From the NCBI RefSeq assembly GCF_016642265.1, contig NZ_MRXX01000001.1, positions 109,315-173,314 of the forward strand: a DNA stretch of 64,000 nt. Direction: 5' to 3'. Made by a program: the position numbers and the translations under genes. Positions 8,465 to 15,720 of the stretch are shown one piece after another. The stretch is from Streptococcus lactarius. GTDB taxonomy: Bacteria > Bacillota > Bacilli > Lactobacillales > Streptococcaceae. The notes under the pieces are model-generated. The model was not told the origin of the DNA and ran no database searches. It saw only the letters and a program-made list of their open reading frames with translations. The stretch's first letter is position 1; each line of letters begins with the position of its first letter.

Positions 8465-10057
8465 TTAAAAGGATAAGATTCCTCGCTCATCATAAATACT
8501 ACCGTCATTCTTTTGATGTCGAATGCACCTGTCTAAAGCCATAATGGTTGCGACAATCCCGTCAATCTTTTCGACAGATTTTTCTTTATCAGGCTTAATA
8601 TTTCCGGATGGGTCCTGTCTCATGACTACGTTTTGGGCCATCCATTTTAGGACCGGATGACCTCCATGCTGTATTTTACCTTCCATCATGAGTTTATAGT
8701 ACTCTTTGGAAGGTGGACTCATGTCCTTATAGCCCTGACCAAATGGAACCATTATTAAGCCCATGCCCTCCAGGTTCTGAACCATCTGTGTCGCATTCCA
8801 GCGGTCATAAGCAATTTCTCTGATGTGGTAGATAGTGGAGAGTTTTTCAATGAACCGTTCAATAAAACCGTAATGAACGACATTCCCTTCTGTGGTAAGA
8901 AGAAAGCCTTGCTTTTCCCAGACATCATACAACACATGATCTCTTCTGGACCTGAGAGCTAGTGTATCTTCAGGTAACCAAAAGAAAGGTAGAACCTGAT
9001 AGTTCTCACCTTCATGTCTAGGTGGAAATATCAGTACAAGAGCCGTAATATCTGAAGTGGAAGATAAATCCAGACCAGCATAACAATCTCTGCCTTTTAG
9101 ATTCTCCACATCAATCGGCTGTCTTCCTTTATCGTAGATATGTTCCGGAATCCAAGTCACTGCTGAATTGGTCCAGATATTGAGTCGCAGCTGCTTGAAT
9201 ATATTCTCTTCTGCTGGGTTATCTAAGGCATTCAGATAAGCTTCCCGAACCCGGTCAATTCCAATTGTATGGCCGAGTGAAGGATTAGCCTTTAGCCAGT
9301 TCTCTTCATCGTTCCAATCATCTTCTTCTGAAAGGCCATAGACAACAGGGTAAAAGCTACTATCTTTTTTTCGCCCCTTTAGTATATCTAAGGCCTTGGT
9401 ATGCAATTCATAACAAATAGAGTTCTTATCGTTTCCTGCTGTCGTGATAATAAAAAAGAGCGGCTGCTCCCTGGCATCACCACTCCCTTTGGTTAAGACA
9501 TCGTATAAATGGCGATTGGGCTGGGCATGAATTTCATCAAAGACTAAACCTGATACATTGAGTCCATGCTTGGTTCCAGTTTCAGCCGATAACACTTGAT
9601 AGAAGCCTGCATTGGAATAATTAATGATGCGTTTAGTCGTCCCCATGACTTTGGAGCGTTTTTCTAAAGCTCTGCTCATCAGAACCATTTGTTTGGCCAC
9701 ATCAAATACAATAGAGGCTTGATTTCGGTCACAAGCTGCCCCATACACTTCGGCACTGGCTTCCCCGTCTGCGTATAAGAGATAAAGAGCAATCGCAGCA
9801 GCCAGTTCAGACTTCCCATTCTTTTTGGGAATCTCTACATAGGCCGTCAGGAATTGTCGATTCCCATCTTCCTTTACGATACCAAAAAGGTCACGTACAA
9901 TTTGTTCCTGCCAGGGTAATAATAAGAATTTCTGTCCCGCCCAGCGCCCTTTGGTGTGGCAGAGATTCTGAATGAAGGTTACTGCCCGGTCTGCCTTCTT
10001 CTCATCGTAATGAGAAGTTGGAAGCATGAAGGGAGAAGGGATATAGTGATACGTCAT
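8465..10057 (-). CDS. Phage terminase large subunit
   Basis: 530 residues, Terminase_1-like. Seen: a FLLLPWQEQIVRDLFG segment near residue 45, Walker A-like IPKKNGKSEL at about 76-85, Walker B LVFDEIH at about 171-177, and a C-terminal nuclease part beginning CYAGLDLSSTSDITALVLIF with the metal-binding Asp, plus a later EIAYDRWNA. It powers DNA translocation through the portal and cuts concatemers. Its ATG overlaps the small terminase stop by 4 bp. Length is normal for the family. Confidence 0.96.
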   Translation of the reverse strand: MTYHYIPSPFMLPTSHYDEKKADRAVTFIQNLCHTKGRWAGQKFLLLPWQEQIVRDLFGIVKEDGNRQFLTAYVEIPKKNGKSELAAAIALYLLYADGEASAEVYGAACDRNQASIVFDVAKQMVLMSRALEKRSKVMGTTKRIINYSNAGFYQVLSAETGTKHGLNVSGLVFDEIHAQPNRHLYDVLTKGSGDAREQPLFFIITTAGNDKNSICYELHTKALDILKGRKKDSSFYPVVYGLSEEDDWNDEENWLKANPSLGHTIGIDRVREAYLNALDNPAEENIFKQLRLNIWTNSAVTWIPEHIYDKGRQPIDVENLKGRDCYAGLDLSSTSDITALVLIFPPRHEGENYQVLPFFWLPEDTLALRSRRDHVLYDVWEKQGFLLTTEGNVVHYGFIERFIEKLSTIYHIREIAYDRWNATQMVQNLEGMGLIMVPFGQGYKDMSPPSKEYYKLMMEGKIQHGGHPVLKWMAQNVVMRQDPSGNIKPDKEKSVEKIDGIVATIMALDRCIRHQKNDGSIYDERGILSF

Positions 10058-10527
10058 AAGCGCCCTCCTAGTAAATCTTCCATTTCATCACCTGACCCCA
10101 CTTCTGTATCCATTGAAGCCAGCCGTGTTCTGGCAGATGGAGTTAAGCCAAACTGTTCACAGAATTTGAGCATGATTTTAAGATTGGTCTGAGAAATAGA
10201 AACTTGTGGCACTTGTTGGAGATAGCCATTGGGAGTTTTAATAATAGAACCATGTTTTGAAAGAAACTCTTCTGCTTCCTTCCAGCGTGCATAAGCTTGG
10301 CAGTAACCCGCAAAAGCTGTCATATCCATATCCGTTAAAAGTCCCAATCCTTCTAGGATTTTGCCCATACGCTTCCATTCTTTCTTGGCATCTTCTTCAA
10401 GCCAGGAAGGGCATCTAGGAGCTTTTTTCTTGGGCTGAATTTCATTCATTGGAAATGGACGCTTGCCAGGATTCCCTTCTAAGATTTTTAAACTAATTGG
10501 TTTGGGCTTTCTGCCCTTCTGTGCCAT
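10054..10527 (-). CDS. Phage terminase small subunit, P27 family
   Basis: 157 residues from ATG 10527, with GGAGGTGA upstream; the longer open frame to 10587 lacks this. The opening AQKGRKPKPISLKILEGNPG is the P27-family signature, followed by a LLTDMDMTAFAGYCQAYARW helix and QFGLTPSARTRL near the end. The small subunit recognises the packaging start site and recruits the large subunit, whose gene follows with a 4-bp overlap. Confidence 0.93.
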   Translation of the reverse strand: MAQKGRKPKPISLKILEGNPGKRPFPMNEIQPKKKAPRCPSWLEEDAKKEWKRMGKILEGLGLLTDMDMTAFAGYCQAYARWKEAEEFLSKHGSIIKTPNGYLQQVPQVSISQTNLKIMLKFCEQFGLTPSARTRLASMDTEVGSGDEMEDLLGGRL

Positions 10528-10576
10528 GCCCTCACCTCCTTCAGCCCACAAGAAAAAAGCCCGAAAGCTTAATTTC

Positions 10577-10792
10577 TTATGAATCAATTTTCTCTACTTC
10601 ATCAATACCATGTAACACATGGAGTTGTCGGCCATTGTCCCATTGAACAACCAAGGAACCAATATCATCTACATCTTCCACCGTTCCCAACATACCAATT
10701 GGCACTGGATTCGGGTCTTCCATTTTTAAGAGCCGCACCCTTGTTCCAGCAGGATACCGCTTTTTTAATAATTCTACAATCTTCGCATTCAT
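10577..10792 (-). CDS. DUF4314 family small phage protein
   Basis: 71 residues from ATG 10792 (MNAKIVELLKKRYPAGTRVR); a GTG at 10807 would add five residues. The body RVRLLKMEDPNPVPIGMLGTVEDVDDIGSL and QWDNGRQLHVLHGID looks like the SH3-like DUF4314 domain seen in many Gram-positive phages between the methyltransferase and terminase genes. Function is not established. Confidence 0.8.
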   Translation of the reverse strand: MNAKIVELLKKRYPAGTRVRLLKMEDPNPVPIGMLGTVEDVDDIGSLVVQWDNGRQLHVLHGIDEVEKIDS

Positions 10793-10864
10793 GTTTGTTA
10801 CCCTCACTTTCCTCTAAGTGAAAGACACTTCTTCCCAGATACGGTTGGTATCTTCGACAATCAG

Positions 10865-11071
10865 CTACAATTCCATATCAGCCATTTTTCTACTCATATC
10901 GGTTTCTTGAATGGAAGTTAGTAAGTTATGAACCTGGGTAGCTTCTTCCTGTTCTACACTGCCCAACTCTCGTTCTTGAGTCAAGGTTATAAATCCTTTG
11001 GATAAGAGGTCTAAGCGATTGTGGGCTTGTTCCAAGATGAGGTTGGCTTCTGCACTTGAATAGAGCATCAT
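10865..11071 (-). CDS. Small phage protein, function unknown
   Basis: 68 residues from ATG 11071 (MMLYSSAEANLILEQAHNRL), with AAAGGAGA 6 bp upstream. The open frame extends further upstream to 11224 but the extension has unlikely composition and no ribosome site. The protein is helical and acidic, with no motif I can name. It lies in line with the packaging genes. Confidence 0.65.
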   Translation of the reverse strand: MMLYSSAEANLILEQAHNRLDLLSKGFITLTQERELGSVEQEEATQVHNLLTSIQETDMSRKMADMEL

Positions 11072-11160
11072 ATGTTTCTCCTTTGGGGGATTTAATTTGG
11101 TCAATGGTATAATACCTCTAATCTGCATATTTATCCAGTTATAATAGATAATTATTATGC

Positions 11161-11385
11161 TTAATTTTGAAATTTTGATTCGAGTTCTTTCATCGCTTGG
11201 TCCAAATACTCTAGTTCCAAACATCCAAATTGTCTAGTCTTACGAGCACGCTCTATAGCGTTCCTCAATTCCTCTACCTCAGGAGAATTTTGTGGTAAAT
11301 CGACCATTTTTTCAGACGGTCCCTTGAGATATTGGAGGGCTTCTGTTTCCGTCACCTTCTTATGCTTCGCTTGTTTCCTTCTCAT
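11161..11385 (-). CDS. Small phage protein, function unknown
   Basis: 74 residues from ATG 11385 (MRRKQAKHKKVTETEALQYL), overlapping the 3' end of the methyltransferase by 26 bp in another frame. An upstream TTG at 11406 would extend it slightly. It is highly charged and helical (EVEELRNAIERARKTRQF). No domain is recognised. It is likely coupled to translation of the methyltransferase. Confidence 0.6.
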   Translation of the reverse strand: MRRKQAKHKKVTETEALQYLKGPSEKMVDLPQNSPEVEELRNAIERARKTRQFGCLELEYLDQAMKELESKFQN

Positions 11386-12628
11386 ACTCACTAACTGCTT
11401 CTTCAAGAGCTAAGGTCTTGCCCTCACGGATTAGCTGCACATCTGACTTTTCCGTCGCTTCCATATAACGTTTGACAATAACATCCACAAACTTCTCATC
11501 CAATTCAATACCATAACAAACCCGACCGGTCTGATCAGCCGCAATTAAGGTAGAGCCACTGCCTAAAAATGGGTCCAGGATAAGTGTCCCTCGCATGGAA
11601 GAATTCTGAATCGGATAAGCCATAAGCTGAACAGGTTTCATAGTTGGATGCTCTTTGCTGGATTTTGGACGGTCATATTCCCAAATGGTCGTCTGCTTTC
11701 TATCAGAAAACCATTGGTGTTTTCCTTTTTGTTTCCAGCCATAGAGCACAGGTTCATGTTGCCACTGGTAAGGGCTTCTACCTAATACCAGGGCATTCTT
11801 TTTCCAAACGCAACAACCGCTCAGATAAAAGCCAGCGTCCTTAAAGGCCTTTCTGAAGTTCAGCCCTTCTGTATCCGCATGGAAAACATAGATGGAAGCA
11901 TCATCCTCCATGGACTGTTCTACGTTGACAAACATGTTAAAAAGGAACTGAAAGAAATCTGCATCGGACATATCATCATTTTTGATTTTACCCGCTGTTT
12001 CTTCCACATTAACATTGTAAGGAGGGTCAGTTACGACAAGGTTGGCCTTCTTATCTCCCAGGAGAAGCTGATAAGTTTCTGGCTTTGTAGAATCACCACA
12101 AATCACTCGGTGTTTCCCAAGATGCCAGATATCTCCTTGTTTCGAGATAGTCGGCTTTGTCAGCTCCCCATCTACATCAAAGTCATCTTCTTTCACTTCC
12201 TTGTTGTGAACTTTAGAAAATAGCTGATCGATTTCCGGGGCTTCAAAACCGGTTAGGTCTAAATTGAAATCCGCATCTTGCAAGTCCACCATCAGGTCTG
12301 CGAGAAGTTCTTCATTCCACGCGCCTGTGATTTTATTTAAAGCAACATTCAGGGCCTTTACCTTATTCTCATCCTCAATCCGAACCTGAACACATTGAAC
12401 TTCTTTATAGCCTAAGTCAGATAAGACGGTCAGTCGTTGATGACCGCCAATCACAGTACCATCGTAGTTAACAATAATCGGTTCAACATAGCCAAACTCC
12501 ACAATGGACTTCTTGATTTTTTCGTATTCCTTATCACCTTTTTTCAACTTCTTTCGTGGGTTATAAGCTGCAGGTTTTAATGTCCCAATGGGTAAAGTGA
12601 CCCACTTCATATCTTGTGTAACTTTCAT
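11360..12628 (-). CDS. Phage DNA methyltransferase with N-terminal ParB-like domain
   Basis: 422 residues with two domains. Residues ~10-100 resemble ParB/Srx nuclease folds (IVEFGYVEPIIVNYDG then VIGGHQRLTVLSDLGY). Residues ~165-400 are a DNA methyltransferase with TDPPYNV (motif IV) and ILDPFLGSGSTLIAA (motif I). DPPY before the FxGxG motif indicates the beta class, usually N6-adenine or N4-cytosine. Such phage enzymes are thought to protect phage DNA from host restriction or to mark it for packaging. No partner nuclease is adjacent, except the HNH gene of the packaging block, so I regard it as an orphan enzyme. Confidence 0.92.
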   Translation of the reverse strand: MKVTQDMKWVTLPIGTLKPAAYNPRKKLKKGDKEYEKIKKSIVEFGYVEPIIVNYDGTVIGGHQRLTVLSDLGYKEVQCVQVRIEDENKVKALNVALNKITGAWNEELLADLMVDLQDADFNLDLTGFEAPEIDQLFSKVHNKEVKEDDFDVDGELTKPTISKQGDIWHLGKHRVICGDSTKPETYQLLLGDKKANLVVTDPPYNVNVEETAGKIKNDDMSDADFFQFLFNMFVNVEQSMEDDASIYVFHADTEGLNFRKAFKDAGFYLSGCCVWKKNALVLGRSPYQWQHEPVLYGWKQKGKHQWFSDRKQTTIWEYDRPKSSKEHPTMKPVQLMAYPIQNSSMRGTLILDPFLGSGSTLIAADQTGRVCYGIELDEKFVDVIVKRYMEATEKSDVQLIREGKTLALEEAVSEYEKETSEA

Positions 12629-12637
12629 ACTACCTCC

Positions 12638-13060
12638 TTAGTAAAAACGAGATTGAATATAGCAGGCATGGCTGCAAAACTTCCGGTTCGCATTGCCGTA
12701 TGATAAAAAAGACTTACCGCAATGTTGGCAAGTCAATTCATAGTAAGCTGTATTTTGTTTCTGGTGTAACTCTGGATGGTCCTGCCACCAGTATCTCCGA
12801 CAGGCATCCGAACAAAACTTCTTAGGTCGCCCAGTTCCTTTGGGGATAAAGGTTTCTTTACAGTGAAGGCAACAAGGAAGGCCACTGGCTTGGTCTTTTA
12901 TCATCTTTGTGACGGCATTTCGATAGCCCAAAAGTTCTGGGTTTCGTTTGCAGTAATTGCGAACAGAATCCCTAGACAAACCGACTATCTTTCCAATTGA
13001 TTGGTATCCCAAACCTTCAGAACGTAGTTTTCTAATTTGTTTTCTTTGAAAATCGTCCAT
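12638..13060 (-). CDS. HTH and double zinc-knuckle phage protein
   Basis: 140 residues. N-terminal helix-turn-helix (RSEGLGYQSIGKIVGLSRDS, then VRNYCKR). Two Cys clusters follow: CLHC...CSDAC (about residues 64-86) and CQHC...CSHAC (about 110-133), each likely binding zinc. Proteins of this layout are common beside ParB-methyltransferases in streptococcal phages and look like DNA-binding regulators. Target is unknown. It ends 10 bp before the methyltransferase start. Confidence 0.75.
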   Translation of the reverse strand: MDDFQRKQIRKLRSEGLGYQSIGKIVGLSRDSVRNYCKRNPELLGYRNAVTKMIKDQASGLPCCLHCKETFIPKGTGRPKKFCSDACRRYWWQDHPELHQKQNTAYYELTCQHCGKSFLSYGNANRKFCSHACYIQSRFY

Positions 13061-13116
13061 TTTTGCCTCCTTTCTTTACTGAAATCTCTAACCTTTTAAA
13101 CCATAAAACGAAAGAA

Positions 13117-13149
13117 AAACAAGCCATAATTTCTTGTTACAGCTTGTTT
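13117..13149 (-). terminator. Possible terminator between HNH gene and HTH gene
   Basis: Minus strand AAACAAGC and GCTTGTTT arms separated by 17 bases and followed by TTCTTTC. The loop is long, so termination may be weak. Confidence 0.45.
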
Positions 13150-13268
13150 CTCAGTTACTTATTTCTTCAAAAAATATACCCCTTTTGCATTTTGCGAAAC
13201 TGCGCGTTTAAGGGGGCCACGGTCTTTTGAGAGGCAACTCACAGAGATTTTATTCCCCCTACCCCTCG

Positions 13269-13634
13269 TCAGAAATCATAGTCATAAATTGGAGTATGGT
13301 CTTCGGTCACGGTTTTATGGTCATGACAGGATTTACAAAGAGGTTGCCAGTTTCCCTCATCCCAGAACAATTTTTGATTTCCTCGGTGAGGAACGATATG
13401 GTCCACCACCGTTGCCTGCCTGTAGCGATTCCGCTTCAAGCACCGTACGCAAAATGGATAAAGCTTCAAGAAGCGAAGCCTAGCTTTGTTCCATCGTGAA
13501 TCGTACCCTTTTGCCTTCGTGGACTTTATTTCCAGTGAATGAAGGTCGCTGTGTTCCTCGCAATACTTGAAACCGTAAGGCACTAGCCTTGGACAGTTTG
13601 GATGCTTGCAAGGCAGAGCGGGTCGTCTTGGCAT
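13269..13634 (-). CDS. HNH endonuclease
   Basis: 121 residues from ATG 13634 (MPRRPALPCKHPNCPRLVPY), with AGAGGGGTGAA upstream. An N-terminal zinc-binding cluster (CKHPNC, then CEEH) is followed by the HNH core: YPFCVRCL, VVDHIVPH (first His pair), NWQPLCKSCHDHKT (Asn and last His). Phage HNH proteins next to terminase genes are known to assist cos cleavage and packaging. The function here is inferred from that neighbourhood. Confidence 0.92.
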   Translation of the reverse strand: MPRRPALPCKHPNCPRLVPYGFKYCEEHSDLHSLEIKSTKAKGYDSRWNKARLRFLKLYPFCVRCLKRNRYRQATVVDHIVPHRGNQKLFWDEGNWQPLCKSCHDHKTVTEDHTPIYDYDF

Positions 13635-13697
13635 GGCCTTCACCCCTCTCTATATTCTTTCACATCTTAATCATATCACAATATTTCGTGCAAAGCA

Positions 13698-13768
13698 GTA
13701 CCGACTTAGTACCGTATTAGTTCCAGGGTAGTTCCGCACTAGTTCCACCCTAGTACCGAGGTAGTTCC
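13698..13768. repeat. Seven GT(A/T)CC boxes in exact 11-bp phase
   Basis: The pentamer GTACC or GTTCC starts at 13698, 13709, 13720, 13731, 13742, 13753 and 13764, always 11 bp apart and, from the second copy on, preceded by TA. The 6-bp spacers otherwise differ. One turn of B-DNA is about 10.5 bp, so all boxes face the same side of the helix, as expected for cooperative protein binding. It lies between the ToxN terminator and the HNH gene, upstream of the packaging operon. The binding protein is unknown. Confidence 0.85.
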
Positions 13769-13806
13769 GTCTTTTCGATTTTTGCAGTTTTTACTTGACA
13801 AATAAA

Positions 13807-13830
13807 AAAGACGTGATTCAAAACGTCTTT
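13807..13830 (-). terminator. Terminator after the ToxN-like toxin gene
   Basis: Minus strand AAAGACG and CGTCTTT arms around a 10-base loop, followed by TTT and TATTTG, starting 5 bp after the toxin stop codon. Confidence 0.75.
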
Positions 13831-13835
13831 CTAAC

Positions 13836-14402
13836 TTATTTATAATTTTGCAAAGCTTTCTCTAGTGCAACATAATCACAATGAAATTTACTCAGAGCGC
13901 TCCCTTTTGCTATCGTTTTACTGTAGATTTTAGACGCATCCAAGATGATTTTGTCTTGTTTAGATTTACAAAACTCATGCTCCTTGTAAAATAGGAATTG
14001 GTAGTTCAATTCAAGAGTTTTGAATTCTATTTTCTTATACGCTCCCTCTACAACTGGAATCATTTTTCTAATATCTAAGACAGCAAGAATGTGATATTTT
14101 TTATCTAATAAGTTTGGATGATCACGATAAATTGCATTTTTCTCGTTGGAGTTCTTATCAACTAAATCGTAAATCATTAAATAATCACGACTTTGCATTC
14201 GTTGCTCTTTATGCTTTTCCTTCGCAGACGTTAATGGAATGAAATACTTGATATTTCCAATATCAACCAGTATACCTACGTATGGCTTTATCGTTGCTCT
14301 ATAAGAAGGATGGTAATATACATTGGAATCAACTTGATATAGATATTCAATGTAATCATTGTCAATTTCATAAAAAGCAATAGAATCGTTTAAGAAGTTC
14401 AC
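13836..14402 (-). CDS. Type III toxin-antitoxin endoribonuclease toxin, ToxN/AbiQ family
   Basis: 188 residues, a little longer than ToxN or AbiQ (about 170). Family landmarks are DNDYIEYLYQVDSNV near the start, KPYVGILVDIGNIKYFIPLTSAKEKHK (around residues 40-65; the Thr-Ser and following Lys match the catalytic TS.K segment of ToxN) and AVLDIRKMIPV. The toxin cuts RNA and is held inactive by small RNA repeats. It is preceded by a terminator and four RNA repeats, the defining type III layout. Its known role in the family is abortive defence against other phages; here it would serve the prophage and its host. Confidence 0.92.
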   Translation of the reverse strand: MNFLNDSIAFYEIDNDYIEYLYQVDSNVYYHPSYRATIKPYVGILVDIGNIKYFIPLTSAKEKHKEQRMQSRDYLMIYDLVDKNSNEKNAIYRDHPNLLDKKYHILAVLDIRKMIPVVEGAYKKIEFKTLELNYQFLFYKEHEFCKSKQDKIILDASKIYSKTIAKGSALSKFHCDYVALEKALQNYK

Positions 14403-14433
14403 TAGAGTTTCTCCGTGTAATTTATATATAAAA

Positions 14434-14452
14434 AGCTAGGAAACTCCTAGCT
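14434..14452 (-). terminator. Terminator between antitoxin RNA repeats and toxin gene
   Basis: Minus strand AGCTAGGA, 3-base loop, TCCTAGCT, then TTTT. In type III systems a leaky terminator here sets the RNA-to-toxin ratio; the position fits exactly. Confidence 0.85.
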
Positions 14453-14461
14453 TAGTTTCAC

Positions 14462-14610
14462 TTTGGGATGTAGGCAGTGAATCGCCTCATTTAACGCTCA
14501 CATTTGGGATGTAGGCAGTGAATCGCCTCATTTAACGCTCACATTTGGGATATAGGCAGTGAATCGCCTCATTTAACGCTCACATTTGGGATATAGGCAG
14601 TGAATCGCCT
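14462..14610 (-). ncRNA. Type III antitoxin RNA, four 41-nt repeats (last shortened)
   Basis: Repeats begin at 14462, 14503, 14544 and 14585 with an exact 41-bp period; they are nearly identical except G/A at one place (GATGTAGG versus GATATAGG). Read on the minus strand, each unit holds GTGA, AGGC, TCAC, GCCT in that order. GTGA pairs with TCAC and AGGC with GCCT, which interleave to form an H-type pseudoknot, the structure known for ToxI and antiQ RNAs. Toxin presumably cuts the transcript into single repeats that bind and inhibit it. Known relatives use about 35-36-nt repeats, so 41 nt is long. Confidence 0.9.
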
Positions 14611-14622
14611 CTTTCTATAGTC

Positions 14623-14651
14623 ATTATACAATAAGAAAGGGGGGTATGCAA
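14623..14651 (-). promoter_or_regulatory. Sigma-70 promoter for type III antitoxin-toxin operon
   Basis: Minus strand TTGCAT, 17-bp spacer, TATAAT, about 12 bp before the first repeat on the transcript. A near-consensus promoter fits strong antitoxin RNA synthesis. Confidence 0.85.
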
Positions 14652-14680
14652 GTGATTAGCAAAAATTTTTTCCACATTCT

Positions 14681-14712
14681 AAACAAAAACGGCCTACAGC
14701 AAGTTGTAAGCC
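14681..14712 (-). terminator. Possible terminator upstream of the toxin-antitoxin promoter
   Basis: Minus strand GGCTTACA and TGTAGGCC (one G-T pair) around a short loop, then GTTTTTGTTT. It would insulate the type III operon from upstream transcription. Confidence 0.55.
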
Positions 14713-14811
14713 ATTTATTTTAGTCGGTTTATTCTGGTGTCTGCCACCCGCTTGGCCCTTATGTCCAAGATTAATATCAGATTGACCATGAGCCGACCAC
14801 TCAAATTAAAA

Positions 14812-14896
14812 ATTCTCATTTCATCACTCGGTTAATTTTTTGTTTACCAACAAGTCAGAACCGTCACTTGTCTCATCAAAGTGATGACATGAGAAT
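14812..14896. repeat. 16-bp inverted repeat with 53-bp spacer
   Basis: Arms ATTCTCATTTCATCAC (14812-14827) and GTGATGACATGAGAAT (14881-14896) match at 15 of 16 positions. No T-run follows on either strand. The 320-bp stretch 14613-14933 has no convincing gene; this repeat, the toxin-antitoxin promoter and one terminator are what it holds. Confidence 0.6.
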
Positions 14897-14933
14897 ATCT
14901 CATCTACATCATATTATACGTTAAGTAGACCTA

Positions 14934-15155
14934 TTACGCAAATGAAAAACAATCCAAAGAACAACGAACCATGCGCCTGTAATAATTCTCCATTATGTAT
15001 GCTGCCATATCTGAGATGGCTTCCTTTCTCACTGGCATACCCTGCATGTTGTAGGTTTGTTGATTATAAAGTGTTAAGAATTGAACCTTGATATGGTAGA
15101 TATAAACTCCTGAAACAAATAAGGTAGATAGTATTTCAACTTCTAAGATTTTCAA
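14934..15155 (-). CDS. Doubtful small protein, TTG start
   Basis: 73 codons starting with TTG at 15155, AGAGGT about 7 bp upstream. Text begins MKILEVEILSTLFVSGVYIY and has a hydrophobic N-terminus that could be one membrane segment, then VRKEAISDMAAYIMENYYRR. No family recognised. The non-ATG start and isolated position make it uncertain. Confidence 0.3.
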   Translation of the reverse strand: MKILEVEILSTLFVSGVYIYHIKVQFLTLYNQQTYNMQGMPVRKEAISDMAAYIMENYYRRMVRCSLDCFSFA

Positions 15156-15237
15156 GTGTAGTACCTCTTTCTGTTGATATTTCTAGTATAACTCAAAACA
15201 ACTGATCAGGGATTGCTATCCTCTCAAATGTACAAAA

Positions 15238-15276
15238 AAATGCCTGAAATGACCATTTCTTGTATCTCAGACATTT
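15238..15276 (-). terminator. Terminator downstream of the 75-residue phage gene
   Basis: Minus strand AAATGTCTGA and TCAGGCATTT arms (one mismatch type G-T) then a T-run. A second inverted repeat (GGGCAGAAA and TTTCTGCCC, 15280-15306) lies between it and the gene stop. Confidence 0.65.
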
Positions 15277-15313
15277 TTAGGGCAGAAACTTCAAATATTT
15301 CTGCCCTCTATAT

Positions 15314-15541
15314 TTAAGCTGGAAAACGATCTAGAATCTGGTCCAAAATTTCTTCTAAGCTTTCATCTTCGGGGTACATTTCCCAACCCCTGTCGTAACT
15401 AATGACTTCCTCACCGTCTACGTCCACTCCCAATTTAAAGATTCGTCCGTTGTCTATTCCATCCTCGAAAGGTTCAGTGCTTACCTTTGCTAGGTAAACC
15501 ACCTTTCGATTGCGGCTTGTAAATATTTCTTCTTGCCACAT
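15314..15541 (-). CDS. Small acidic phage protein, function unknown
   Basis: 75 residues, ATG 15541 with AAGGAGG upstream. Begins MWQEEIFTSRNRKVVYLAKV and continues with DNGRIFKLGVDVDGEEVISY, DRGWEMYPED and an acidic helical end (ESLEEILDQILDRF). It looks like a small beta-sheet domain plus helix found in streptococcal phages near the ArpU-like gene. No function is known to me. The 180 bp upstream of it hold only a short 18-codon frame (15576-15632) of doubtful meaning. Confidence 0.6.
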   Translation of the reverse strand: MWQEEIFTSRNRKVVYLAKVSTEPFEDGIDNGRIFKLGVDVDGEEVISYDRGWEMYPEDESLEEILDQILDRFPA

Positions 15542-15720
15542 GTTTCTGCCTCCTTAGTCCAACCAAGCGTAGTCGTCAACTTCCAACGTGGTAAAATCCG
15601 TATTTCTTAATTAAGCCCACTATTTTTTTCATGGCTTTTACCCCTTTTCTTTTTTTTGTGTGTATGTTACCGTACGACTCTTTATTTATCAAGTCATTAG
15701 CGAAGATTATTCAAAATTTT

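Noticed and set aside
11072..11160. Plus-strand TATAAT at about 11111 as a promoter
   Set aside because: It would fire against the phage operon and has no -35 at proper distance and no gene downstream.
14462..14610. Short direct repeats that could be read as a CRISPR array
   Set aside because: The 41-nt repeats are directly tandem with no unique spacers, no cas genes are near, and a ToxN-like gene with terminator follows. Type III antitoxin RNA explains all of it.
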